A stretch of DNA of 41,383 nt from the NCBI GenBank assembly GCA_016234705.1, contig JACRAS010000201.1, forward strand, positions 1 to 41,383. The letters are read 5' to 3'. Position numbers and translations under genes: made by a program. The notes under the pieces are model-generated. The model ran no database searches. It was not told where the DNA came from and worked only from the letters and a program-made list of their open reading frames with translations. Origin of the DNA: Betaproteobacteria bacterium (GTDB taxonomy: Bacteria > Pseudomonadota > Gammaproteobacteria > Burkholderiales > SG8-39). Positions 25,064 to 32,945 of this stretch are shown here, in pieces. Within the stretch, counting starts at the first letter, position 1; every line of letters begins with the position of its first letter.

Positions 25064-26224
25064 ATGGATTTCAATCTCGCCGAAGAGCAACGCCACCTCA
25101 AGGAAAGCGCCCGCAAGTTCGCCCGCAAGGAGCTGGTGGAGGTGGCCAAGCAGATGGAGGAAACCGACGAGCCCATGTCGGAGGAATGGCGCAAGCGCCT
25201 GGGAGCCATGGGCTTCCTCGGCGTCAACATCCCCCAGCAATACGGCGGGCTGGGACTCACCACCTTCGAGGCGGTGCTGGTGCTGGAAGAGCTGGCGCAG
25301 ATTTCCCCCGCCGTGGCCTTTCCGGTATTCGAATCCTGCTTCGGCCCGACCCAAACCCTCTTGCATTGCGCCAGCGAGGACATCAAACAAAAGGTTCTGC
25401 CGCGAGTCTGTACGGGCGAACTGGTGGTGGCCGTCACCATGTCGGAGCCGGAAGCCGGCAGCGCCATGACCGACCTGACCACACGGGGTGTCATCCAAGG
25501 CGACAAAGTGATCATCAACGGACAAAAACGTTGGTGTTCCGGAGCCGGCCATTCCGGCGGCTACCTGCTCTATTGCCGGATGTCCGATGCGCGCGGGGCC
25601 GCCGGAGTTGGCGCCATCTATCTGGAGTTGGGCACAAAGGGCATGAGCTTCGGCAAGCGGGAGCGCTTGTTAGGGATGCGGGGCGTCCCCAGCCGGGACA
25701 TTTTCTTCGACGACGCCGAAGTGCCGGCGAAGAACATCGTCGTGCCGGTGGGCAAATTCAAGGACCTCATGAAAACCTTCAGCGTGGAACGCTGCGGCAA
25801 CACCACCCTGGGGGTGGCGGGCGCCACCGCGGCTCTGGAATACGCCGTCGAATACGTCCAGACCCGCAAGCAGTTCGGCAAGCCGATCGTGGAATTTCAG
25901 GCCGTCCAGTTGCGTCTGGCGGACATGGCGATCCGGGTGGAAGCCGCCCGGCTGCTGCTCTACCGGGCGGCAGCCAACGCCGCGGCGGGCATTCCCTCGC
26001 TGCGGGACATTTCGATCGCCAAGTGCTATGCCAACGAAATCGCGCGGGAAGTCTGCGCCAACGGCGTGCAGCTCATGGGCGCCTACGGCTTCAACAAGGA
26101 ATACGGCATGGAGCAGCGGCTGCGGGATTCCTTCGCCTGGGGCATCGGCGGCGGCACCATCGACATCCAGAAGATCAACATTGCGGCGGAACTGGTGGGA
26201 CGCCGCTTCGACCAGCGACGCTAA
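25064..26224 (+). CDS. Acyl-CoA dehydrogenase
   Basis: This 386-residue ACAD begins MDFNLAEEQRHL, with GAGGAGAG 5 bases upstream of ATG 25064. TMSEPEAGSAMTDL is the FAD/substrate loop, RKQFGKPIVEFQAVQ the helix before the C-terminal domain, and WGIGGGTIDIQKINIAAEL the C-terminal motif. That motif carries Gly in place of the common Glu. The catalytic base is probably E242 in FSVERCGNTT. It is the closest intact relative of the broken ACAD at 34993, matching both retained parts of that remnant. It is a single-gene unit, diverging from TRAP receptor 2 and ended by a strong hairpin. Confidence 0.92.
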   Translation: MDFNLAEEQRHLKESARKFARKELVEVAKQMEETDEPMSEEWRKRLGAMGFLGVNIPQQYGGLGLTTFEAVLVLEELAQISPAVAFPVFESCFGPTQTLLHCASEDIKQKVLPRVCTGELVVAVTMSEPEAGSAMTDLTTRGVIQGDKVIINGQKRWCSGAGHSGGYLLYCRMSDARGAAGVGAIYLELGTKGMSFGKRERLLGMRGVPSRDIFFDDAEVPAKNIVVPVGKFKDLMKTFSVERCGNTTLGVAGATAALEYAVEYVQTRKQFGKPIVEFQAVQLRLADMAIRVEAARLLLYRAAANAAAGIPSLRDISIAKCYANEIAREVCANGVQLMGAYGFNKEYGMEQRLRDSFAWGIGGGTIDIQKINIAAELVGRRFDQRR

Positions 26225-26236
26225 CGGGCCGCAACT

Positions 26237-26264
26237 GCTCCTCTCCCATGGGCGGGAGAGGAGC
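26237..26264. terminator. Strong hairpin after the ACAD at 25064
   Basis: GCTCCTCTCCC (26,237-26,247) pairs perfectly with GGGAGAGGAGC (26,254-26,264) around ATGGGC. It starts 12 bases after the ACAD stop. Only TT follows, so it may act as a weak terminator or RNA-stabilising end. The remaining 200 bases up to the next gene (26472, minus) hold nothing I recognise. Confidence 0.5.
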
Positions 26265-26471
26265 TTGCCGACAGATATTCTTCAGCAGCCGTTGGCGGCT
26301 GGAAGCCACCGCCGCGAGTCGAGCGGGAGGGATGTCAGAGACGACAGCCTCACCAAAAATCAGGATGCACGGCTGCAATCACCCCTTCTGGCTGTCATCG
26401 ATTGAGCGCTTGGCAAACCGCGGGCGGCCATGTATGCCGGGGTGTCACGCAGCTCGGTAATCCCCGATAAT

Positions 26472-27506
26472 TCAGCGGCTGTCGCGGGCCTCCAGCGCGG
26501 CCTTCAGCGCCTCACTGCCGGGCTTGCCCCGCTTGTCCAATTCCGCGGCCCATTCGCTCGCCACCGACGCCAGCACTGCGTCCATTTCCTTCTTGTCCGC
26601 AGCCGACCAGCGCACCACAGTCACTCCTTTCTGCTTGAGCTTCTCCAGGTCACCGATTTCTTCCTTGTCCATCCCGGCGCACACGCTGCGGCTGGCTGCT
26701 TCGCCCGCTTCGGCCATGGCCTTCTTGACGTTGTCGGGAAGCTGCTTCCAGCGGTTCTCGCTGATGATAAAAATGGCCGCCGCCGAACCGAAGCCCTCCC
26801 CGGCAGTGACATATTTGGCCGGGATGTTGTAGTTCACGGTCACGCCATAGGAGAAGATGGCCCCGTCCAGCGTACCCCGGCTGATGGCTTCGAAGGCTTC
26901 CGTGGAAGCCATCTTGACGCCAATCGCTTTCAGCTTGCGTATGGTCAGATCCATGGCGCCGCCCAGAACGCGCAGCTTCATGCCCTCCATGTCCTTGGAG
27001 CTATCGATCTTGCGCTTCGCCGAGACTAGTTGATAGGGCGGATAAATACCGGAGAACAGCACCCGCACTCCGTTGGGAGCATATTCCCGCTGGGCGAGAA
27101 TGCCGCCTTCGCCGATCAGTTTCCGATGCGCCAGGGTTGCCTGGCAGGAATCGGCGTACATGCCGGGCAATTCCATCACCGCGGTCAGCGGCATTTTGTC
27201 GGAAGCATAAGACGGCGCAAACAGTACAACATCGGCTACCCCGGACTGCACCAGCGACAGCAGATCCTTGGCTTTGCCCAATTGCTCCGCAGGGTAGTAT
27301 TCGAACTGAACTTCCCCGTTGGTGGCCTTGGTCACCTGTTCCATCCACGGCTTGATGCCATAGCGCGGGAAAAAATGGCCAACGGGAAACTGGTCGGCTA
27401 CTCTGAGCACCAGTTTCTTGTCCTGGGCCGCAGCCGGCTGGGATGCCAAAGCGGCGGCGGCCAGCATACCTAGAGCAAAACTTTTTAGTACTTTGCTTCG
27501 ATACAT
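26472..27506 (-). CDS. TRAP transporter substrate-binding protein, DctP family (receptor 3)
   Basis: This 344-residue TRAP receptor carries a Sec signal (ALGMLAAAALASQPAAA before QDKK). The ligand-carboxylate Arg is present as R179 (GMKLRVLGG), together with FEYYPAEQLGKAKDLL and SRGTLDGAIF. ATG 27506 was chosen over an upstream in-frame start because GGAGGA lies 7 bases before it. That ribosome site overlaps the last codons of the MaoC-like gene 14 bases upstream, so the two genes are coupled. It is the last gene of a minus-strand operon starting at 31585. It is the receptor least like the duplicated pair 4 and 5. Confidence 0.92.
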   Translation of the reverse strand: MYRSKVLKSFALGMLAAAALASQPAAAQDKKLVLRVADQFPVGHFFPRYGIKPWMEQVTKATNGEVQFEYYPAEQLGKAKDLLSLVQSGVADVVLFAPSYASDKMPLTAVMELPGMYADSCQATLAHRKLIGEGGILAQREYAPNGVRVLFSGIYPPYQLVSAKRKIDSSKDMEGMKLRVLGGAMDLTIRKLKAIGVKMASTEAFEAISRGTLDGAIFSYGVTVNYNIPAKYVTAGEGFGSAAAIFIISENRWKQLPDNVKKAMAEAGEAASRSVCAGMDKEEIGDLEKLKQKGVTVVRWSAADKKEMDAVLASVASEWAAELDKRGKPGSEALKAALEARDSR

Positions 27507-27520
27507 GGTGATTCCTCCAT

Positions 27521-27982
27521 TCAATAATCCATGTCCTTAGGCGGAAAACGCCGCATCATCAGCTTCTCGGTGAACTCCAACACCTGCTCCTTGCGCTGAT
27601 TGAACACCCGCACCCGGCCGGAGAAGACGCCCCGCTCGCCGTCGGAAAGGTTTTTCTTGTCCTCCACCGTAACCGTCGCCCGCAACGTGTCTCCCGGCTT
27701 GACCGGCACGGTGAACTTGAAATTGCTGAGCTCCAGGGCGGCAATGGTGGAGGGGCCCAGAATCTCCTCCATCATCCCCGCCGCCAAGCTGGCGGTCAGC
27801 AATCCCGGGGTGATGCGCCCGCCGTAGGGGGTGTACTTCTTAGCGAAGTCGTCGTCGATGAAGATAGGCACTTTGAGCCCCGCGAGGCACGTGAAGTTGA
27901 CGATATCGGCTTCGGTAACAGTGCGGCCGTAACTCTTGAACTCATCGCCCACTTTGAAATCATCCAGATAGCGATTCGACAT
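27521..27982 (-). CDS. MaoC-like hot-dog protein lacking the hydratase dyad
   Basis: This 153-residue single hot-dog domain is of the MaoC / (R)-specific enoyl-CoA hydratase type. Its order is VGDEFKSYGRTVTEADIVNF, then PIFIDDDFAKKYTPYGGRI, then PGLLTASLAAGM. In active hydratases the loop reads D-x-N-P-x-H. Here the aligned residues are L36 and F41, and the later H-G is P59-G. Canonical hydration is therefore unlikely, and a thioesterase, a binding role or a changed active site is possible. Beta strands and length are otherwise normal. It lies between TRAP receptors 4 and 3 with 31- and 14-base spacers, which is unusual company for an enzyme and suggests co-regulation with uptake. Confidence 0.82.
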   Translation of the reverse strand: MSNRYLDDFKVGDEFKSYGRTVTEADIVNFTCLAGLKVPIFIDDDFAKKYTPYGGRITPGLLTASLAAGMMEEILGPSTIAALELSNFKFTVPVKPGDTLRATVTVEDKKNLSDGERGVFSGRVRVFNQRKEQVLEFTEKLMMRRFPPKDMDY

Positions 27983-28013
27983 GCTGTTACTCCTTAATGT
28001 GTCGTTGGAAATT

Positions 28014-29057
28014 CTAGCGACTTTGCTGCAATGTTTCGCGAAAAGCCTTGAGCACCTCGCTTCCTGGCTTACCGCGCTTGTCCAGCCCTTCGGCCCATTC
28101 CGCCTGGACGCCGGCCAACAACCCTTGTAGTTCCTTCTTGTCGGCCACCGGAAGCTGAGCCGTGGTCAACCCCTGCTGCTTGAGTTTGGCGATATCGATT
28201 TGCAGATCCCGATCCAGGGCCGCGCAGAGTCGCCGCGTCGCTTCCTCGCCGGCATCCGTCATCGCTTTCTGGACGCTCTCCGGCAGTTTCTTCCAGCGGG
28301 CTTCGCTGATGACGTAATTGGCGGCGATGGCGCCCAGGCTCTCGTCGACGGTGGCGTATTTCACCAGCCCGTCGAGCTTATAGGGTACCAGGCTGGAAAA
28401 CGGAAAAATCATCCCGTCGATGGTCCCCCGGGACAGGGCATCGTAGATTTCGGGGGTGGCCAGCCGCACCGGCACCGCCTTGAGCTTGCGGGCTGTCATA
28501 TCCAGCGCCGCGCCGGCGGTACGCAGCTTCAGCCCTTCCACGTCTTTGAGCGATTCGATCTTCTTCTTGCTGGTCACAATTTGATAGGGCGGCATCACCA
28601 CACTCCACAGCAACCGAACCCCGTTGGCGGCAAAATCCTTTTCCGCCAGAATGCCGTCCTTGGTGGCCAGCTTCCAGTAAGCCATCGTTCCCTGGCATGA
28701 GGTGGTGGAACTGCCGGGCAATTCCGCCACGGTGGACAAGGGCATCTTGTTGTCGGCGATGAAGGAAGGAGCGACGTAGGCGATATCCGTCACCCCCGAT
28801 TGGGTCAAGGACAGCATATCCTTGGTCTTGCCCAACTGCTCCGAGGGATAGTATTCGAAGGTCACCGCCCCTCCCGTGACCCGGGTCACCTCCTCCATCC
28901 AGGGCTTGGTAGCGTTCTCCACCATCCAGTGCCCGCTGGTGGGAAACGAATCCGCCACTCGCAGGACCAGCTTTTCCTTGCCTTGGGCCAGAGCCCCATT
29001 CCCCCAAACCGAGAACAATACGCCGCACAACCCAACTAGCTTCAAGTAATGCTTCAT
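28014..29057 (-). CDS. TRAP transporter substrate-binding protein, DctP family (receptor 4)
   Basis: This 347-residue TRAP receptor begins MKHYLKLVGLCGVLFSVWG, with signal cleavage after GALA. R179 (GLKLRTAGAALD) is the expected carboxylate ligand. It is a near-duplicate of receptor 5 (29319): the two share length, signal peptide and most residues, with changes scattered across the ligand lobes (SVVMPPYQIVTS against GVATLPYQIMSA). GGAGGGG lies just upstream of ATG 29057. Directly upstream is the 3' scar of a CaiB gene. The MaoC-like gene follows after 31 bases. The divergence between the copies suggests separate ligands. Confidence 0.92.
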   Translation of the reverse strand: MKHYLKLVGLCGVLFSVWGNGALAQGKEKLVLRVADSFPTSGHWMVENATKPWMEEVTRVTGGAVTFEYYPSEQLGKTKDMLSLTQSGVTDIAYVAPSFIADNKMPLSTVAELPGSSTTSCQGTMAYWKLATKDGILAEKDFAANGVRLLWSVVMPPYQIVTSKKKIESLKDVEGLKLRTAGAALDMTARKLKAVPVRLATPEIYDALSRGTIDGMIFPFSSLVPYKLDGLVKYATVDESLGAIAANYVISEARWKKLPESVQKAMTDAGEEATRRLCAALDRDLQIDIAKLKQQGLTTAQLPVADKKELQGLLAGVQAEWAEGLDKRGKPGSEVLKAFRETLQQSR

Positions 29058-29086
29058 GCTCCCCTCCTCCTTCGTCTCGACGGTTA

Positions 29087-29240
29087 CTACTCTATCAGCT
29101 TGGCCGCCCGCAACGCGGCGACCTCCTGCATCGTATAACCCGCACCCGCCAGTACCGCATCGGTATGGGCGCCCAATTTGGGCGGCGGATCGTGCCGGCC
29201 GGCACCTTGTCCCTCTATCATCGCCGGCAGGTTTATGAGC
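29087..29240 (-). pseudogene. 3' remnant of a family III CoA-transferase gene
   Basis: On the minus strand, about 50 codons match the end of the intact CaiB gene at 30395, including PPPKLGAHTDAVLAGAGY and EVAALRAAKLIE followed by a stop. Similarity fades upstream of a LINLP stretch, and no active-site region remains. It stands before receptor 4 exactly as the intact CaiB stands before receptor 5, so it marks the junction of a tandem duplication. Confidence 0.75.
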
Positions 29241-29318
29241 CGCAGAATCGACCGGAGCCGCGCCATCCAGCCGCGCAAACATGCCGCCGGCCATCACCAG
29301 ATTTTATTGTTGGAAATG

Positions 29319-30362
29319 CTAACGACCCTGCTGCAAGGCACTGCGAAATGCCTTGAGCACCTCGTTCGCCGGCTTGCCGCGCTTGTCCAGCCCATCCGCC
29401 CATTCCGCCTGAACGCCGGCCAGCAATCCTTGCAGCTCTTTCTTGTCGGCAGCCGGAAGCTGGACCATGGTCAGTCCCTGTTGCCTGAACTTGGCGATAT
29501 CGATTTCCAGATCCCGATCCTGCGACGCGCACAGCCGCCGGGTCGCCTCTTCGCCGGCATCCATCATGGCTTTCTGAACACTTTCCGGCAGTTTCTTCCA
29601 GCGGGCTTCGCTGATGACGTAAGTGGCCACTAGGGCTCCGAAGCTTTCGCCGACGGTGGCATATTTCACTAACCCGTCCAACTTATAAGGCGCCAGGCTG
29701 GGGAACGAATAAATCATGCCGTCGATGGTCCCCCGGGACAAGGCATCATAAATTTCGGGGGTCGCCAGCCGCACCGGCACCGCCTTCAGCTTGCGCGCCG
29801 CGAGATCCAGCGCCGCTCCGGCGGTGCGCAGTTTCATCCCTTCGATGTCTTTCAAGGATTCGATTTTCTTTTTGGCGCTCATGATTTGATAAGGCAGCGT
29901 CGCCACGCCCCACAACAAGCGGACACCGTTGGGGGCAAAATCCCTTTCCGCCAGAATGCCATCCTTTGTGGCCAGCTTCCAGTAAGCCAGCGTCCCCTGG
30001 CACGAGGTGGTAAAACTACCGGGCAATTCCGCCACGCCGGACAAGGGCATCTTGTTGTCGGAAATGAAGGCAGGGGCGACATAGGCGATATCCGTCACCC
30101 CCGACTGGGCCAGGGCCAGCATATCCTTGGTCTTGCCCAGTTGCTCCGAGGGGTAGTATTCGAAGGTCACCGTCCCTCCCGTGGCCCGGGTCACCTCCTC
30201 CATCCAGAACTTAGTGGAATTATCCACCACCCAGTGCCCGCTGGTGGGAAACGAATCCGCCACCCGCAGGACCAGCTTCTCCTTGCCTTGGGCCAGAGCC
30301 CCATTCCCCCAAACCGAAAACAATACGCCGCACAACCCAACTAGCTTCCAATAATGCTTCAT
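29319..30362 (-). CDS. TRAP transporter substrate-binding protein, DctP family (receptor 5)
   Basis: This 347-residue TRAP receptor is the paralogue of receptor 4. It has the Sec signal KLVGLCGVLFSVWGNGALA, R179 in GMKLRTAGAALD, FEYYPSEQLGKTKDML and SRGTIDGMIYSFPSL. Purifying pressure is suggested by the intact frame and by mostly conservative differences from receptor 4. It follows the intact CaiB gene by 32 bases, so receptor and CoA-transferase are one unit: bind an acid outside, activate it inside. GAGGAAGAG lies close upstream of ATG 30362. No permease gene accompanies it. Confidence 0.92.
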   Translation of the reverse strand: MKHYWKLVGLCGVLFSVWGNGALAQGKEKLVLRVADSFPTSGHWVVDNSTKFWMEEVTRATGGTVTFEYYPSEQLGKTKDMLALAQSGVTDIAYVAPAFISDNKMPLSGVAELPGSFTTSCQGTLAYWKLATKDGILAERDFAPNGVRLLWGVATLPYQIMSAKKKIESLKDIEGMKLRTAGAALDLAARKLKAVPVRLATPEIYDALSRGTIDGMIYSFPSLAPYKLDGLVKYATVGESFGALVATYVISEARWKKLPESVQKAMMDAGEEATRRLCASQDRDLEIDIAKFRQQGLTMVQLPAADKKELQGLLAGVQAEWADGLDKRGKPANEVLKAFRSALQQGR

Positions 30363-30394
30363 GCTCTCTTCCTCCTCCTTCGTCTCGACGGTTA

Positions 30395-31585
30395 CTACCC
30401 TATCACCTTGGCCGCCCGCAACGCGGCGACCTCCTCTTTCGAATAACCCGCACCCGCCAGCACCTCATCGGTATGGGCGCCCAGCACGGGGGGCGGCCGC
30501 CGCAACGAAGCCTTCTCGCCGTCGATGCCCACCGGCAGGTCCACGGTCTTGAAATCCGGCAGATGGGGCGCGGCCAGGGGGCGGATCATGCCCATGGCGT
30601 TCACCTGTTCGTTTCGGTACACCGCATCCACCGTATTGATGGTGGAGCAGGGCGCTCCGGCTTGCCGCATCAAGGCCACGCATTGGTCGGAGGTGAACCG
30701 GGCGGTGCGGGCCTCCAATAGGGCATGCAGTTCGGGCCGGTTCGCTACCCGCTGGCTGTTGCTGTTGAAACGGGAATCTTGAGCCAATTCCGGCGCCCCC
30801 AAGGCCCGGCACAGTTTGGCGAACAAGTTGTCGTTGGCGGCGGCGATGAGCACCGCCCCGTCTTGCGTCTTGAACGATTCGTAGGGGGAAGTCATGGGCG
30901 TCACGTCCCCCATGCGGGCGCCGATATGCCCCGCTCCCATGTAGTGGGCCAGAAAGATGGACATCCAGTTGACCCCCGTTTCCATCAGGCTGGCGGCGAC
31001 TTTGCCTCCCAGGCCGGTTTCCTTGCGCCGGTACAAGGCCGCCAGCACGCCGGAAAAAGCCCACAGCCCGGTGCCCATGTCGATGACGGATACGCCCACC
31101 CGCGCCGGCGGGCGGTCGGGGTGGCCGGTGACACTCATGATGCCGGTAAACGCCTGGATCAGCGGGTCATAGCCGGGATCCCTGGCCAGCGGGCCGGATT
31201 CGCCGAAGGCGCTGATGGCGCAATACACCAAACCGGGGTTGCCGGCTTTCAAGTCATCGTACCCCAAACCCCGGGATTCCAGGCTGCCCGGACGGGTGGA
31301 ATGGACCAGAACATCGGCCTTGCCGGCGAGACGGCGGATAATTTCCTGGCCTTCGGGCGCATTGAGATCCACGCCAACGCTCTTCTTGTTGCGGTTCACC
31401 GCCAGAAAAGCGGTGGCCACGCCCTGCCACGCTAGAGACGTCCACTTGCGGGCGTCGTCGCCGCCGCCCGGACGCTCGACCTTGAGCACCTCCGCGCCGA
31501 AATCCCCCAGCAATTGAGTGCAGAAAGGGCCGGCAATATTTTGCGTGAGGTCAAGAACCGTGACCCCATTCAGAATGTCCGGCAT
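30395..31585 (-). CDS. Family III CoA-transferase (CaiB/BaiF)
   Basis: This 396-residue transferase has VLDLTQNIAGPFCTQLLGDF, NRNKKSVGVDL and the catalytic D169 (VSVIDMGTGLWA). The C-terminus RPPPVLGAHTDEVLAGAGY is the part duplicated at 29087. It is the first gene of the minus-strand operon CaiB, receptor 5, CaiB scar, receptor 4, MaoC-like, receptor 3. AAGGAGG is present but about 12 bases from ATG 31585, a long spacing, so translation may be weak. It diverges from the ACAD at 31736 across a 150-base promoter region. Confidence 0.92.
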   Translation of the reverse strand: MPDILNGVTVLDLTQNIAGPFCTQLLGDFGAEVLKVERPGGGDDARKWTSLAWQGVATAFLAVNRNKKSVGVDLNAPEGQEIIRRLAGKADVLVHSTRPGSLESRGLGYDDLKAGNPGLVYCAISAFGESGPLARDPGYDPLIQAFTGIMSVTGHPDRPPARVGVSVIDMGTGLWAFSGVLAALYRRKETGLGGKVAASLMETGVNWMSIFLAHYMGAGHIGARMGDVTPMTSPYESFKTQDGAVLIAAANDNLFAKLCRALGAPELAQDSRFNSNSQRVANRPELHALLEARTARFTSDQCVALMRQAGAPCSTINTVDAVYRNEQVNAMGMIRPLAAPHLPDFKTVDLPVGIDGEKASLRRPPPVLGAHTDEVLAGAGYSKEEVAALRAAKVIG

Positions 31586-31670
31586 GGAATGATTTTTCCT
31601 CCTTATCGTACGGCTTGTAAAGTCCGGACAAAGATGTTATCACACCCCCCGCAAGCCCCAAGAAAAGCTC

Positions 31671-31688
31671 CGGCCGAGGGCTCGGCCG
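31671..31688. repeat. GC-rich palindrome in a divergent promoter region
   Basis: CGGCCGA (31,671-31,677) and TCGGCCG (31,682-31,688) are exact reverse complements around GGGC. It lies in the spacer between the divergent CaiB (30395) and ACAD (31736) genes. It could be an operator or an mRNA leader hairpin 48 bases before the ACAD start. Confidence 0.4.
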
Positions 31689-31692
31689 TTGA

Positions 31693-31718
31693 TTATCCCC
31701 CAAACTTATCCCCCAAAC
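31693..31718 (+). repeat. Perfect 13-bp tandem repeat before an ACAD gene
   Basis: TTATCCCCCAAAC occurs twice without a gap (31,693-31,705 and 31,706-31,718), ending 17 bases before ATG 31736. It is probably a slippage duplication in the leader. It may alter spacing to the ribosome site GAGAG. Confidence 0.6.
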
Positions 31719-31735
31719 CTTGAGAGACAAACGAC

Positions 31736-32881
31736 ATGAACTTTCTCACCGAAGAACAGCAGCTTTGGAAAGACACCGTGGAGCGCTGGGTCGACCAGGA
31801 GATCGGTCGCGAATATATCCGCAAGTGCGACGTCGAGCGACGCTTCCCTTTCGAGGCCTATGAAAAAGCCGCCCAATTGGGCTGGCACCGGCTGATCATC
31901 CCGGAAGCCGACGGCGGCGACGGCGCCGACATCTTCGCCTATGCGCTGATGTGCGAAAGCCTGGCCAAGTACGGCTTCGATTTTTCCGCCGCCATCACCG
32001 GCTCGACTTTCACCGCCATGAACTTGGTGCTGCACGGCACCACCGAGCAAAAGAAGCAATACCTGGAGCCGTTCATGCGGGGCGAGATCCGCATTCCGAT
32101 TTCCATCTCCGAGCCCAATGCCGGCTCCGACGCCGCCAATACCCAGACCCGCGCCGAGCTGGCCGGCGACGAATACGTCATCAACGGCCAGAAGCTCTGG
32201 TGCAGCGGCGCCGCCAACAAAGACGCGGTGATCCTGATGCTGGTGCGGACCGAGAAAACCAACGACAAGCGCAAGGGGTTGTCGGTGTTCATCATCCCCA
32301 ACACCACTCCCGGTCTCGACATCCGCCCCCTCAGCACCCTGGCCCGCCGCTCCATCACCACCACCGAGATTTTTCTGGACAACGTGCGGATTCCCGCATC
32401 CCAAATGCTGGGCAAGCCCGGCGACGGCTGGAAAATCATCGGCGGCGAGCACCTGCAACTGGAGCGCATCGCCGTCGCCGCCGGCTATGTCGGCAACGCC
32501 CAAGGCGCGGTGAGCGACGCCCTCCGCTACGCCCACCAGCGGGTGCAGTTCGGCCAACCGATCTTCGAGTTCCAGGTGCTGCGCCACATGCTGGCCGACA
32601 TGCAGACCCAAGTGGACGCCGCTCGGCTGCTCACCTATCGCGCAGCCGAAATGGCCAGCCAAGGATTACCCTGCCGCAAGGAGGTGGCCATGGCCAAGCT
32701 GTTCGCTTCGGAGACCCTGCAAACCGTTTCCCGCAACTGCATGCAGATCATGGCCGGCCATGGCATGCTGCCGGAGGGCGACATGGAACGCTATTTCCGG
32801 GAAGGCATGCAGGCCACCGTCGGCGGCGGCACGTCCCAGATCCAGCGCACCATGATTTCCCAGGAGATGCGGCTGCGCTGA
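31736..32881 (+). CDS. Acyl-CoA dehydrogenase
   Basis: This 381-residue ACAD starts MNFLTEEQQLWKDTVERW. SISEPNAGSDAANT is the FAD/substrate loop, ALRYAHQRVQFGQPIFEFQ the conserved helix, and VGGGTSQIQRTM the C-terminal motif with Gly at the common base position. E243 in LQLERIAVAAG is the likely base. The ATG has a modest GAGAG about 10 bases upstream. It stands alone on the plus strand, diverging from the CaiB/receptor operon and converging on the crotonase pair. Its substrate class is not readable. Confidence 0.92.
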   Translation: MNFLTEEQQLWKDTVERWVDQEIGREYIRKCDVERRFPFEAYEKAAQLGWHRLIIPEADGGDGADIFAYALMCESLAKYGFDFSAAITGSTFTAMNLVLHGTTEQKKQYLEPFMRGEIRIPISISEPNAGSDAANTQTRAELAGDEYVINGQKLWCSGAANKDAVILMLVRTEKTNDKRKGLSVFIIPNTTPGLDIRPLSTLARRSITTTEIFLDNVRIPASQMLGKPGDGWKIIGGEHLQLERIAVAAGYVGNAQGAVSDALRYAHQRVQFGQPIFEFQVLRHMLADMQTQVDAARLLTYRAAEMASQGLPCRKEVAMAKLFASETLQTVSRNCMQIMAGHGMLPEGDMERYFREGMQATVGGGTSQIQRTMISQEMRLR

Positions 32882-32945
32882 CCGGGGATACGGGCCGTTT
32901 GAACTCGGACACTGCGGGTTTCTCCTTCCGGGAATTTTCAACTAA

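Noticed and set aside
26265-26471. Possible small gene between the ACAD and TRAP receptor 3
   Set aside because: Short frames exist on both strands but none has a ribosome site, a family motif or consistent coding character.
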